This document shows positions 1 through 11,033 of a stretch of 64,000 bases of DNA, in pieces (the first letter of the stretch is position 1; each line of letters starts with the position of its first letter). The DNA comes from Isoetes taiwanensis. Lineage: Eukaryota > Streptophyta > Lycopodiopsida > Isoetales > Isoetaceae. The notes beneath the pieces were generated by a model, which ran no database searches, was not told where the DNA came from, and saw only the letters and a list, made by a program, of their open reading frames with translations. The stretch covers positions 12,202,725 to 12,266,724 of the forward strand of contig JAJEKV010000002.1 in assembly GCA_021234155.1 (NCBI GenBank), given 5' to 3'. The position numbers and the translations under genes were made by a program.

Positions 1-472
1 ACAACACGAAAGTGAGCTTCTTTGCACCAGCGACCATCAGCTTTAGATTGGAGCCATGGATCAAGATTAACACCATTTCTAGCGATTCATACACAGATCG
101 GTTGTAGCTCAAGTAGCACTTGAAAGATCTGGATGTGCGGATGAGGCATCGAGGACGCCACATGGAAGATGAATGACCTCTACCCCGAAGTCGAAGCTAT
201 TTTTATAGTGAAGCAAATTATTGATGTGAATTATTGGTGCAGAATGTAGGGCCATTATTGGGCTTCTACAAGTATCATGTACACGCATAAAGTATAACAC
301 ATAATTTGTATGTATATGTGTATGTTAATTACCTCATGTTTCTGGGCTCGAGAACTAGGTGAAAGTATTTGTGCTTTGAGCAAATTAGGGTGCGCTTAAA
401 AATTCTCAAAATTTGCTATTTTCTCAAATTAATGAAATGGCTTAAAAAAGCAAAAAAGGAGTCCAATACAAG
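1..472. other. AT-rich intergenic DNA, nothing recognised
   Basis: AT-rich sequence with only short, frame-poor open stretches on both strands. I see no conserved protein motif, RNA gene or terminal repeat in it. Confidence 0.6.
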
Positions 473-2060
473 AGATGCCAAAACCATATATATCGCCACC
501 ATCAGGTTTTATCCTGGCTGGCCCAATTTAAACCCCCATCCGTAAATGGTATGCTTGACAAAGTTCCCTTTGACAAGCTTTCCAACGAGCTAAAAAAGCT
601 TAAAACCGTGAGTCGGCATGGAATAAAATAACTGGCTAAGGTTAGCTAAATGGCTATTTTGTAGCAATTTTGCCAAGAAAACGACTAAAGTAAATGGAAA
701 AATGCCCAAAAAAAGAAAATTTAGCCCAATGTTTTGCCCCAAGTGAGTTTTAGGTTGAATAGCCAAACCTTTACCTCCAGACATTTCCATCAAGGCATCA
801 ATTAGCTAAACCTAAGATAGAGTGGGCTTGAAAAAATGGATAGATTAGCCTGAAATTCAACACCAATGTATGTACTAACATTAAGAAATTTCAAATAGGG
901 TTTATATTTTTCTTTTCTTTTTTCCATTTCTTTCTTGTTCCAAGTACAAAGTTGAAGAATTAGAGGAAAAGGAACAATGTAGTCCCTTTTTTTTTTAGGT
1001 TTTTGAACATATTCATGTATGTTTGTGTCTTGATTTATGTATTTACAATAAATTCAATGTCTTTGCCAAAATACTTGTATTTTTTCGAATTACTTTAGCA
1101 GGATGGCTAATATTTGCCTTTCCATTTTGTGAAAGTTTAGCCAAAAGCAAGAAAATGTGATGGAGAAAAACCATTTAGTTTAGCCATATGTTAGAAACTT
1201 CTAGCCCCAATTTGAAGGTAGTTTAGCTAAACCTATTTTGGCTACACTAAAATATAGGAGTAGTAATTTATTCCATGATACATGGGTTATGCCAAAAATC
1301 CTATACATTGCCACCACGGAGCCCCTCAAATTGGGCGGGCGCCCAATTTAGAGCCCCATTTGTGTAATACTATGCTTGAAAGATCCTCTGGACAAGCTTT
1401 CCAACGAGCTAAAAAGCACAAAAAACGGAGTCCGAATACAAGAGTTATGCCAAAAACCGTATACATTGCCACCACTGTGCCGCTCAAATTGGGCGCCCGC
1501 CTAATTTGGAGCCCCATTTGTGTAAATAGTATGCTTAAAGGCCCTCTGAACAAGCTTTCCAACGAGATAAAAAATGCCAAAAACGGAGTCCGGATGCAAA
1601 AGTTCTGCCAAAAAAAGTATTCTGACACCCCGGAGCCCCTCAAATTGGGATTTGAGCCATATTTGGAGCTCATTTAGATAAATATTATGCTTGATTATTT
1701 TCTTCATCAATGAATAAGCATTCCAAGGAGCTAAAGAACGCCAAAAAGGAGTCCGTAACCAAAAAGTTACGCCGAAACCTTATATCGCTAATTCTTGAGC
1801 TCCCCTTAAAATTGGGCTACCAATTTGAGCCCAATTTCGGGTCTATTTCTATAAATAGTACGCTTGATTTTACCTTTTATCGAAGCCCTCTGAACAAGCT
1901 TTCCAATCCAGATAAAAAACGCCGGAAAAACGGAGTCCGGATGCAAAAGTTATGCCAAAAAGTATTCCGCCACCCTCGAGCCCCCCCAAATTGGGCGCCG
2001 GCCAATTTGAGCCATATTTGGGACCATTTGTTTGATTCTTTTCGAAAACATTTTGCCATG
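473..2060. repeat. Tandem repeat of about 160 bp (satellite-like), interrupted
   Basis: A unit recurs that contains 'caagctttccaacgag', then 'ggagtccg', then 'ttatgcc', then a '(c)aaattgggc' block. The gtta(t/c)gcc landmark falls near 1286, 1444, 1602, 1766 and 1949, so spacing is about 158, 158, 164 and 183 bp. A further diverged copy at 473-616 is cut off by an inserted element and resumes at 1278. The last unit decays after about 2000. Open frames across this block, such as 1282-1677, follow the repeat unit and are not believable genes. The copies differ at many positions, so the array is old. Confidence 0.85.
617..1277. mobile_element. MITE-like TIR element inserted into the 160-bp repeat
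   Basis: The stretch begins CATGGAATAAA (617-627) and ends with the exact inverted complement TTTATTCCATG (1267-1277). Just inside both ends are related 'ggctaa/ttagctaaa' blocks in inverted orientation. The sequence to the left (ending ..gagtcgg) and to the right (atacatgggttatgcc..) reads as one interrupted copy of the flanking tandem unit, which is how I set the limits. It has no coding capacity. I could not see a clear target-site duplication, so the superfamily is open. Confidence 0.6.
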
Positions 2061-2275
2061 TAAGGCGTAACACTTCTAGGGCAAATTAGGCTCTGCCCAA
2101 TTTGGACCTTTGGGGTAAACTTTTGCCATGCAAGGCAACACCCCTGGGGTAAATTCCTCACCTTTTACTTTTTGGGAAAACTTCTTGCTACGTAAGACCC
2201 CCTGGGCAAATTGGGCTCACTCGTTTGGCCCTTTGGGAAAACATTTTGCCATGCAAGGCAACAACCCCCCGGAAG
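2051..2275. repeat. Short GC-rich direct repeats, period 60-70 bp
   Basis: The motif ttttgccatg(c/t)aaggc, followed by a gggcaaatt or ggggtaaa block, recurs at 2051, 2121 and 2244, with a more diverged copy at 2181 (cttgctacgtaag). The run directly follows the 160-bp array and shares 'caaattgggc' pieces with it, so it is probably a derived part of the same repeat block. Confidence 0.65.
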
Positions 2276-4353
2276 GAAGGAAGGAAGGTATTTTTATCGT
2301 CCACGAAGACCACCCATTTATGTGACCCAATACAAAAGCTGCCAGCGGATTACTACCCGGATTAAAACCCCCGCACCAAGGGTTTTCGAGAAAACCAGGC
2401 GTTAATCAGCCCCGACAAACCGTTCCAATATACAAATGCAAAACACAAAATATATACACTCATGTACCGCACCCATAGTGCCCGGGATGCAAGCGCTCAA
2501 AGTGGGCAAAGGTGGGCGATCCAAGAGATTCTCCTAAATGTACGACCTTGGCACGGACCGGGTGGTTCATCAAGAAATGTAGGGCAAGTCCGGCCGCATT
2601 AAGGAACGATCCCAATCTCGGATCCGGATCAACTCGGCAACTCGAAAGTGTGAGACTCCATCCTCAATGGCACCCGCTTGACGACCGACAGAGCCCGGGT
2701 TCCGGCTGGGCTCCCCATCCACTTGCCCATCTCGACGCGAGATGGTGGGTACCGCGCGTAATGGAGGCAATGAGTCCAAGGCTTTTCGTGGCGCTTGGGA
2801 ACGCAGTAGAGCTAAGGCCCCCGCCAACGTGGGGTTGATGTGCCCCTTGTAATGGGCCGCTTTGACTTGCTCTAGAGTGCGCGTCGGGTCCCGGTGAGCT
2901 TGCCAAGGGAAGCAAGCGCCCGGTATTCCCCGCAGCCGCCACGATCGGGCCTCTCAGATCCACCGGCATCAATCGACCAGGTTCTCCCGACGCTCCATCC
3001 GGGCGACCACTTATCTCTTACCTCCATCGCCCCCTCACGCCATGCCCATTGCCACAACGTAGTTTTCAAAAGGGAGCCGGCATCACCCATATTAACCAAT
3101 TTCCTCGAAAGCAGACGTATGTCTATCAAGGGTCAGTTCACCGGGTTTACAAGAACCCGCCTCGCAGCAGAATCGATAGGGACCGGGTTTCACCCCTAGT
3201 GCCCGTACAAAAATGCCTTCTCGACCGCCCAAGTCATTCCAGTCGCCAAAGAGATCTAATTTACTTCCCAAACCTCCACCCCGCATGCATGAGACTCGAC
3301 CAGTTCTAAACAGACATGTGACTGATGGCCCCAATCATAGCCTCCGCCGGGTGATCTGTTCTCGCATGGCATAAAGCGCCTACCGGGCACCAAGTAGCGT
3401 GACGCCTCCCAATAGAGTTTAGGGAGGGGAAACTCCACCCCTGGGGTACTTTTGTAGGTGGGCGTGAACGAACCACAGGCCGGGGCTCGGGCCATTTCGC
3501 CCCTTTGGGAGAAGTTTTCTTTGTCTTATCATTAGGTATTTAAATGGCGGAATTTGGCATAACCTTCCGTTTCTAAGATTTATTGCCGTGCGTAATCAAT
3601 GGCTAAGAGATTCTTGAGAGCCTTGACAGATTGAGAAGTCAACTCACATAAGGTAGAAGAGGAGGGAAATAAATCACGCCTCCCAAGAATTCATGGAGAG
3701 ATGGAAAGTATGAAAGATGCTCCACAACAAGCTCTCAAGCACACATTGAAGAACCCTCGAAAAAGGTCTCGCATCTAAGAGCAACCCTACCCATTCTCGA
3801 AGTTGGTGTCTCCGATTGCTCCATTCTGTTCATCTCACTGTTGCACCTCAACCCGCAGCCGGGTTCGGGTGATGAGCTAATATTGGCTCGCAGATATGGG
3901 ACTCCGTGATTTCGCCATTATGAATACATCGTTGGTTCTGGACCTCCATTCGAAAGTGTCCCACTATGAATCTACACTATGGATTTAAGTCGGTTTCAAG
4001 TGAGCAAGACCACCTATAGTGAAGGTGCTTAAGGCGAGACACAAACTTGGATGGCACTTCTTTGGCTTAATAGATACAAGGCCACCTCACCTACCTACAC
4101 GATTCACTTAAATTTGCATCATTCTAACAAATAAAACCCCTATATTCTAAAAAATTCGAACCATTTAGGGAGTCATATGGACTTAGGGAAAGTCCATATA
4201 TAATAAAATTATGCTTAATACTTACTTGCTCCAAATGATTATTGCTGGACAAGCATACGAAAATACCAAGTATCATATCAATAGAGTACTCTTTAGGCTC
4301 TTGAGCTCATTTAACAACTTTTTGGTTGAACTATGCTAGATCATGAATATCTA
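2276..4353. other. GC-rich block (2.4-3.5 kb) then AT-rich DNA; no gene recognised
   Basis: From about 2390 to 3500 base composition becomes clearly GC-rich, and both strands have overlapping open frames of 80-108 codons. None shows a motif I know, and the frames are rich in the Pro, Arg, Gly and Ser codons expected by chance in GC-rich DNA. It may be an old transposon body. From 3500 to 4353 the sequence is AT-rich and I see nothing in it. Confidence 0.4.
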
Positions 4354-5574
4354 TCTTTTAAATTCGGTTTTTCCGGTCTAGAAAAAAACCTTTTTGGATT
4401 TTTTTTTAACGGATTTCCTGGTTTTGTTAGGCTTTTCAATGCTCTGAAAAAACCCGACATCCAAAAATCGAGAGAGCCCGAGAATTTTTTTTCCCTGTGA
4501 TTTTGGTTTTGGGTTCTGACATTTTCGATCTCTTCCTATTCTTATCCGATTCCACTTGGCAATTGATTGCAAGATGTCGAATCGAAAAACACGGCATGGA
4601 GGACATTTGAAAAATGAATCATGCCCCATGGGTATGTTAGAAGTAAGAATTGGCTAATGTTTGTTTTCATGATCGAGATGCATCACGCAGTCCGGACCGC
4701 CAACACGCCAACAGAGGATTTTACATTAGTAGAGCTTACCATCTTTTTGTAATTCGTTTGCTTTTCAGTTTTGGTTTGACAATCCGCTAGGACTTACTGG
4801 TTTTACCTAACCGTTGTTTCTTCCCTTATGTATAAGGAGCAAGGTGGCCTACGGATAATAAATTTAATTTGTTTTTACTAGACAAAATCTCTTTTGATTT
4901 TATTGCCTATTCCCCTTCCGATTTCATAATTGACTGGTGCTTCTTGAATTGCCTTCTCAAATATTTTAGAATTATTTATGCACAACCAGTTCATAAGCTA
5001 TCCTCCGTGTATTTTTTTAAAGAGATTAGCTCATTTGGACTCCACAAAAGTCATGACAAGTTTTGAAAGTTTTAGTGTATATTTGATGTAAAAGCCCCCA
5101 GATCTTTGATCTTTGCGTGTTACAATTTACTTTAGATTGGCCTTTATTGTGTTTTTACATTCTGTTTTTTCCTAAGGCATGGAATGTAGCAATCCAGATC
5201 TCCTTGGCCAAAGCTATTTGCATTATACACAGGAGCTTGAGCAAGAAAAATGACGTTCTAATTTGCCAAGTTCTGTGGCCCTAATTTGACAATCCTCTCT
5301 ATTCTATTCTGTTAAGACATTGCCCAATTCAATGGGGTATGTACGCATGAAATTATGACATGCTGGTATGATCTTACGCCAGTGTGAATAACTTATTACA
5401 ATGTTTGTTTCTACTAAAAGAAGCAACACACTAAGTATGAGAAGCCTCAGTTTTTTCCTTTCCCTAGAGTTTTCTTGGTCCTGCTGCATGTGTATATGAT
5501 TGCTTTTTGCCAATTTTGGTCCATTCTCTAATTCTCTTCTTCGTTATACAGGTTTGTTCTATTTCAAAATCTAG

Positions 5575-5703
5575 CATGAAACATAGTATGATGGAAGCAA
5601 GCTGTTAAGAGTCAGATATATTACTAACATATAAGTAAATCATGAAGCATAGTATGATGGAAGCAAGCTGTTAAGAGTCAGATATATTACTAGCATATAA
5701 TTA
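5575..5703. repeat. 66-bp tandem duplication
   Basis: Two adjacent, nearly identical copies begin at 5575 and 5641. Each runs from 'catga(a/g)(a/g)catagtatgatgg' to 'ttactarcatataa'. It lies inside the Helitron, just upstream of the TPR gene fragment. Confidence 0.85.
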
Positions 5704-5735
5704 TTTCTCACTGAAGTTGTGTTATTGTGCATGTG

Positions 5736-5912
5736 TTTTACATAGAGATGCTGGTAACATATCTCTTGCGATTGAGGCCTATGATTGGTGGATGCAAATT
5801 GAGGCCTTATTGGTGCTGGTAACATATCTCTTGCGATTGAGGCCTATGATTGGTGGATGCAAATTGAGGCCTATTATTGGTGCATGCAAATTGATCTAGA
5901 GTCTGAGATATT
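5736..5912 (+). pseudogene. SPINDLY-like TPR exon fragment, decayed
   Basis: Read on the + strand this encodes HRDAGNISLAIEAYD followed by MQIE, and a second partial copy continues to IDLESEILE and a stop. Plant SPINDLY (nucleocytoplasmic O-fucosyltransferase) has a last-TPR segment of the same pattern (RDAG, LA, AYE.CLQIDP.S). An internal 64-bp tandem duplication (5751-5814 and 5815-5878) breaks it, and no catalytic-domain exon is visible nearby. It lies inside the Helitron, so it is most simply a captured gene fragment. The match is from memory of the family over only about 25 residues; another TPR protein is possible. Confidence 0.5.
5751..5878. repeat. 64-bp tandem duplication within the TPR fragment
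   Basis: The segment from 'gctggtaacatatctcttgc' to 'gcaaattgaggcc' is repeated head to tail from 5751 and 5815. A third partial copy of 'gaggcctat.attggtg.atgcaaattga' follows. Confidence 0.9.
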
Positions 5913-7211
5913 GGAATGACAAACAAGGTAAGGTTGCAAATGCATCAAAAGTCATCAGCTCCGCATGCTTCCGCACTGTTTTGTGCATTAGATTATATTG
6001 TTATAGTATAAATCTGGAACTCCTTACAAATGTAAAACTACAGAAGTAGTGGAAAAGGTATTTTTTTTAAATTTACATGTAATTTACATGTACTTATCCT
6101 GAGAAAATAGAGGTGTAGACCTAAACTTAGCTAGATCAGATAGATGTTTGAAATTTATAGCTGTTTCTAAGATGCATGTGACTGCTATTTTTTAATAAGA
6201 ATGGCATCTTTGCCAAGCAGAGCTATGATCTCATGGGGTACATTAATTGCTGGATTTTCCTAGCATGGAATGGTTCTACATTAGGATCCTTCGAAGAAAT
6301 GGAACAATGCAGCTGGCATAATGGGGATCCACCAGCATATATTGGGCATGCAATATATGGCCCATGCACTGCATATTTTTATGAATGTTTAACAACACAT
6401 GGAAGCTTTATTAAAAATCTGAGGTTTTCAATAGCTTTTGAGATTATGGTCAAGTTCCTTCATTCCAAATACACTTAATGGAAGTTACAAAGCTAGTCAG
6501 TCTATAAAATCTGAGTATGTTGATTTTCATTTGGCCAATACTATGTAGATTTGAAACTTTCAATTATGTGTTGGTGCACTACAGAATTAGCTTGAAAGAT
6601 GATGAAATAAAGAGATCAAAGAGGATGATCTTCTCAGTTAAACTCAAGGATGGCTGAATGAAAGAAGCATTTGGATTATGTAAAAAGAGATCCATAAAAG
6701 GCAGGCAATAGGCATAATTATGGCCAATGATAGATTATGTAGCTAGGTAAACATTTGACATCATTTTTCCCATCTGAACCATTTGTTATGCTTTCGTAGA
6801 GGTTTCACTCAACTCATTTTGGCAGATAAATGTCATAACTTTTGCTATTGTTGTTGTAGGCTCGCAGAAGCATGTGCATGGGCCTTCTGGAGAAAAAACT
6901 TATTGGTCATCTAGACATTTGGAACTTCGGCCTACTTCATCTGCAAAATTTCATTTTCATTATAAATCACATATGAAGCAAATTATTCAAGATGTAATTT
7001 AATTTAATTTGATTTAGTAGTTTAAATCCCTTACGAAAGAATTATACAGGATTCAAATTATCTTTTAGGGGCTTAATTTAAATAAAGCAATAGTGGCATA
7101 GGTAAAAAAGTGCATTTCGCATCTGTTTTGGTTAGCAACTACAAATACTTGAAACTCTTACAATATGTCCACAATTATACCATCTGATTTCAATGATGGA
7201 ATATAATATTA

Positions 7212-7361
7212 TCAAGTCATTTCTTGAAATCCATTTTATTGCAAATGGCATATTCTTTATGCATTTAGGGATTTCCAACTCCCCTTTCTCAAGTCATTTC
7301 TTGAAATCTTTTTTATTGCAAATGGCATATTCTTTATGGATTTAGGGATTTCCAACTCCAC
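7212..7361. repeat. 77-bp tandem duplication
   Basis: Two head-to-tail copies start at 7212 and 7289. Each runs from 'tcaagtcatttcttgaaatc' through 'ttattgcaaatggcatattc' to 'tttccaactcc', with a few differences. It lies in the 3' half of the Helitron. Confidence 0.9.
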
Positions 7362-8577
7362 AATAATTTAGATGAAGTCTACTATTTCAATTAATCAAAA
7401 TCGTTGGCTAGAGCATCAAAGCGATCATGCCACTGTGGAGATAGTTCTACCTTCAAAAATGTTCGTTGGCTTAACATCACAACACATCCTAAAGCTGAGC
7501 TAGACAACCATAAAATCATCTTCGTAAAAGTTACAACCTGAACAAAGCAACGATCATAACCACCCTTTCAAAATGCTACTAAGGCCGACAACACGCTTTA
7601 CAAATACCAATATGGGGCTTTAAAATCTTGGTAAAACATCTAAATGCCACTTTGGACATATCCTTTAGATCCTATTCCTATTTGAAACCTTTTGCCAAAC
7701 GTCTATTGCAATCCAGACGGCACCATCTTTATATCATCTTTATATGGTAATTCCCACTTGAACATCATACTTCATTGTCTAGCATCACCTACTCCATCCA
7801 ACCAAATGCTTCACATTAACTTCTTTTTGTATTTGTTCCCCAACCTCCCAAATCAGTTTGAGCTTCAAAAAAAAAAAAAAAAATCCCAACCCTAAAACTT
7901 CCTTCACATTAACTTCTTTTTGTATTTATTCCCCCTGCAATTAGGGTTATGTACGGGACGGTCAATGATCACTATTGAGTGAGTGCCCCCAGCGCTTGAG
8001 CCCTCCCCCACCCCCCCAAAAAAACCTCAACCAAAAACTTCCTTGCAAGTCATTAACTCTAAGTATTTCTTGACAAATTATATATGTAGATGCTGAGCCA
8101 TAGATGGTGTATTAGTGAGATGGTTAGTATCCATGTATAATATTAATGATTCGTGCGAACTTCATTTCTAACTACAAAGGATCTGCAAATACTTCTCTAA
8201 CTACAAATATACGAATTGAAGGCTAAATGATATGAAATATATGACCACGTCGATGGCATATTAAAGATTTGTTGTCACAAGTTGGCCTTCATATGTAGAT
8301 CTTGGTGTGATTGCTAAACACATGCTAGGTGCATGAGTTTCGTGGTGGAAAACGTTTGACAATAAGAACTTCTTATGATTGATATTGTTGGCCATCTATG
8401 TTTTGTAATGTTACCCCTCAACACAGAACATTCTTGCTAAGCCCTGCAACGCCAATAGTTGTAGTGCAAATGCGGAAATTGTTGTATATGAAATACATGC
8501 CCCAACACGTTTTTGAGCATTAAACAACTACCTTTCAAATTGTCACTAGGCCCGGCAACGCCGGGCACCATAACTAG

Positions 8578-10840
8578 TATCTTCTTGTATTGAGTTCTAT
8601 TGGATCGTCAACGTATCTTAAAAGCAAAATAAAAAGAAAGCACAAAAATGTTACTAAACCATAGAGAAGGCATCAAGCTTAAGGACGGCATATGACAGAG
8701 CTACTTAATAGACACACTGTTTATAATATGAACCATAAGCCAGGAAGGCTAGAAACATACCTAGAAGGTGTCCTAGCAATCGCATCTTTATTGTTGCCAT
8801 GCTATTGTAGCTCAACTACTGGATAGTATCAGAGCAATGACATAGTATTAAAGCAGACCATCATCAAATCTTCTAGGTAGATAGTCACTTTAGAGTCTAC
8901 CAAAAGATTCATGGTGCCGATACAAATTCAACAATCCAATAATACACTACCCAAAAGTCTATTTTGCACCAAGAGTCAAAACTGAAGCAATTCTATACAA
9001 AATCATAGAATTGTGTATAAGAACATCTAAACTGTGCATTGCATTGCGCATGATGAACTACGTGCACAACATTGGATTGGCCAAAGCTCTCTAACAAAAG
9101 AACCAAAATATCATGTCCACAATGACTATTACATTAATTTACTTGCAGTTGCAAAAACCGGAAAGGCATAAAGCACCACCAATGCATGAAAGGCATACCT
9201 TTTAGGTCATAGCAGATCTCCACTCTGAAAGCATATTGGTAAAGATCACAACACAGTGTATGAAAATATTCAAATTGCATAGCATTGCACTATGATGAGA
9301 GTTGCCACCATCAGGTGTAACAACATATTGGCGGAAGTCCTTTAATAAAGGCATTGAAATACCTTTAACAACTCAAACATCTATCCCTTATATTGAAGAA
9401 CTACTCAGTGGCAGCAACCCAGAAAGACAGAAAAAAGCATATGGGTTGAAGGTCAAAGGATATACTTTGAACAGTCACCCTTTGGGTCATCAAATACTCG
9501 TTTCTAAGATATTGGGGATGTAGTGATCTTTAATTTTTCTTGCGCGTGATAGTTTCTTTGCCGCTCACGATGTTGAAGGATTTTGTCTATTTGAACATCA
9601 CTAAGATGTTCAAGATTCTGCCGAGGTAGCCTATTAAAGGAAAGATATTTTAACATCTATGAACAAAAATGCGTCGCCTAATTTAATCAAAGATTATAAA
9701 CGAAGAATAGAAGTCACTACCATACAAAAATTTGAAGATGGTCTACAATAGAATTGAAATGTTTCTACTCACCTTGGACGTCCTCTTTTTTCCGTCACCG
9801 TTTCATGTTGCTCATCCTGTACTTCCATATCCATTGCATTTGATGGCTGCCTCGATTTTTTATATCCTCCACATAGGAATTTCATAATAATGTGATTCTT
9901 GGTGCGTTCTAATTGGTAGAAATTCCATATTTGAAAACTTGAATATGTACCTTGAATGGTGCTCTGTATGGCTTGAATCAGTGCATGAATCAAGCTCATT
10001 GTCATTTGGATTCACTGCCTTGCTTTTTCTTTTTTCTATCTATGAGTTAGCATTTTTGTTAGATTCTATAATGTACAATTTAACAATTCAAAGGATATAG
10101 AACTTTAACCTTAATTTGCTTGCTCATGTCTCTTTGGATTTTGTTAGCCAACCTCAAAATAATCTGGAAGTTTATCCAAGGACTTTATACTGCCACTGCA
10201 ATACCAAGCAAAAAAGTTAAACTTAACACGTCCCCAACGCATAAAGACTTGGAATAAAATAAAAGCCCATGTTCTTGTACACTTAGTTACAATCTACACA
10301 TGGCTTTATAGCTCTCTGGCCTAGTAGCAAAGCAAGGCAACGTAAGTTTATGGTTCTTAATGATGGTGAATTTAAGCACATCCCTGGTGATCTTAGAGGT
10401 AGCTACACACAGATAATGAATCGGTTTTTAAAATGCAGAGTTGAAGACCATTTAAACCAGAGGAACTTGGGAGCTATGACTAAAACAGTATTGCAGCGTA
10501 CTCCTCTTGAACCGGTTCCTCTTAAACCGACCTTCCTAGTCAAATCTGCACTGTCGAACAAACTAATTTTGTGAAGAATGGCATGCTAGTATATAAGTAC
10601 TCTCTATTTTTTACGCTATGATAGGAAAAATGGTGCATGTGTGACACGGTTAAGTCCTAGCCTTATGCAATGACTTGATATTTTCGAGGTATGGAAGATT
10701 ATAAACAGTTCGATACAAGTGGCACTTCTTTAAGCTATGCTCTAGTGTATAACTGTCCCCTATGAAATGAAGACGCGTACCACACTTAGAATATGCTCTC
10801 TCACATATTCGAGATATACTTTTGCTAGAAAATTCCACCA
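8578..10840. other. Intergenic DNA, no gene recognised
   Basis: AT-rich sequence with scattered open frames of 63-78 codons (for example at 9302, 9769 on the minus strand, and 10350). None has a recognisable motif or a supported splice partner. The last few hundred bases would contain the upstream promoter region of the acyltransferase gene. Confidence 0.5.
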
Positions 10841-10859
10841 CTAGCAGGTTGCCACATGC

Positions 10860-10868
10860 ATATAAAAC
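10860..10868 (+). promoter_or_regulatory. Probable TATA box of the acyltransferase gene
   Basis: The sequence atataaaac sits about 165 bp before the chosen ATG at 11034. That leaves room for transcription to start near 10890 and a 5' UTR of about 145 bp that contains no ATG in the coding frame. Confidence 0.5.
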
Positions 10869-11033
10869 CTCCTCTACTTACAACAGCTGTTTTCCTTCTT
10901 CGACACTGGCGAAATCGCGTTTGTGGAACACCTTCGTTACGAAGAATTGATACTAGGAATACCGCCTCTCAATTTGGACATCAGATTGGCATTTTCTCTC
11001 CCTAATCTTTCGAAGAAAATTTGGGCTCCAGTT

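Larger units (their letters stand above)
4354..8577 (+). mobile_element. Helitron, non-autonomous, copy 0 (4.2 kb)
   Basis: The 5' end reads A|TCTTTTAAATTCGG, followed by ttccgg and a 'tttttggatttttttttaac' block. This matches the 5' ends of the two Helitrons at 41.35 and 48.29 kb when those are read on the minus strand. The 3' end has the hairpin GCCCGGCAACGCCGGGC (8550-8566), then ACCATAA and CTAG at 8574-8577, followed by host T. Insertion between A and T, a 5' TC, and a hairpin about 7 nt before a 3' CTRR are Helitron hallmarks. About 600 bp of 3' subterminal sequence (from ~7984) is shared with the other copies. I see no Rep/helicase coding, so it would need trans-acting proteins. Confidence 0.85.

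Noticed and set aside
1282-1677. 131-codon + strand frame and its antisense partner
   Set aside because: Both follow the ~160-bp tandem repeat unit; the peptide simply repeats with the DNA.
1282-2060. CRISPR-like array of repeats and spacers
   Set aside because: The repeats are ~160 bp, directly adjoining and diverged, without unique spacers, in plant DNA.
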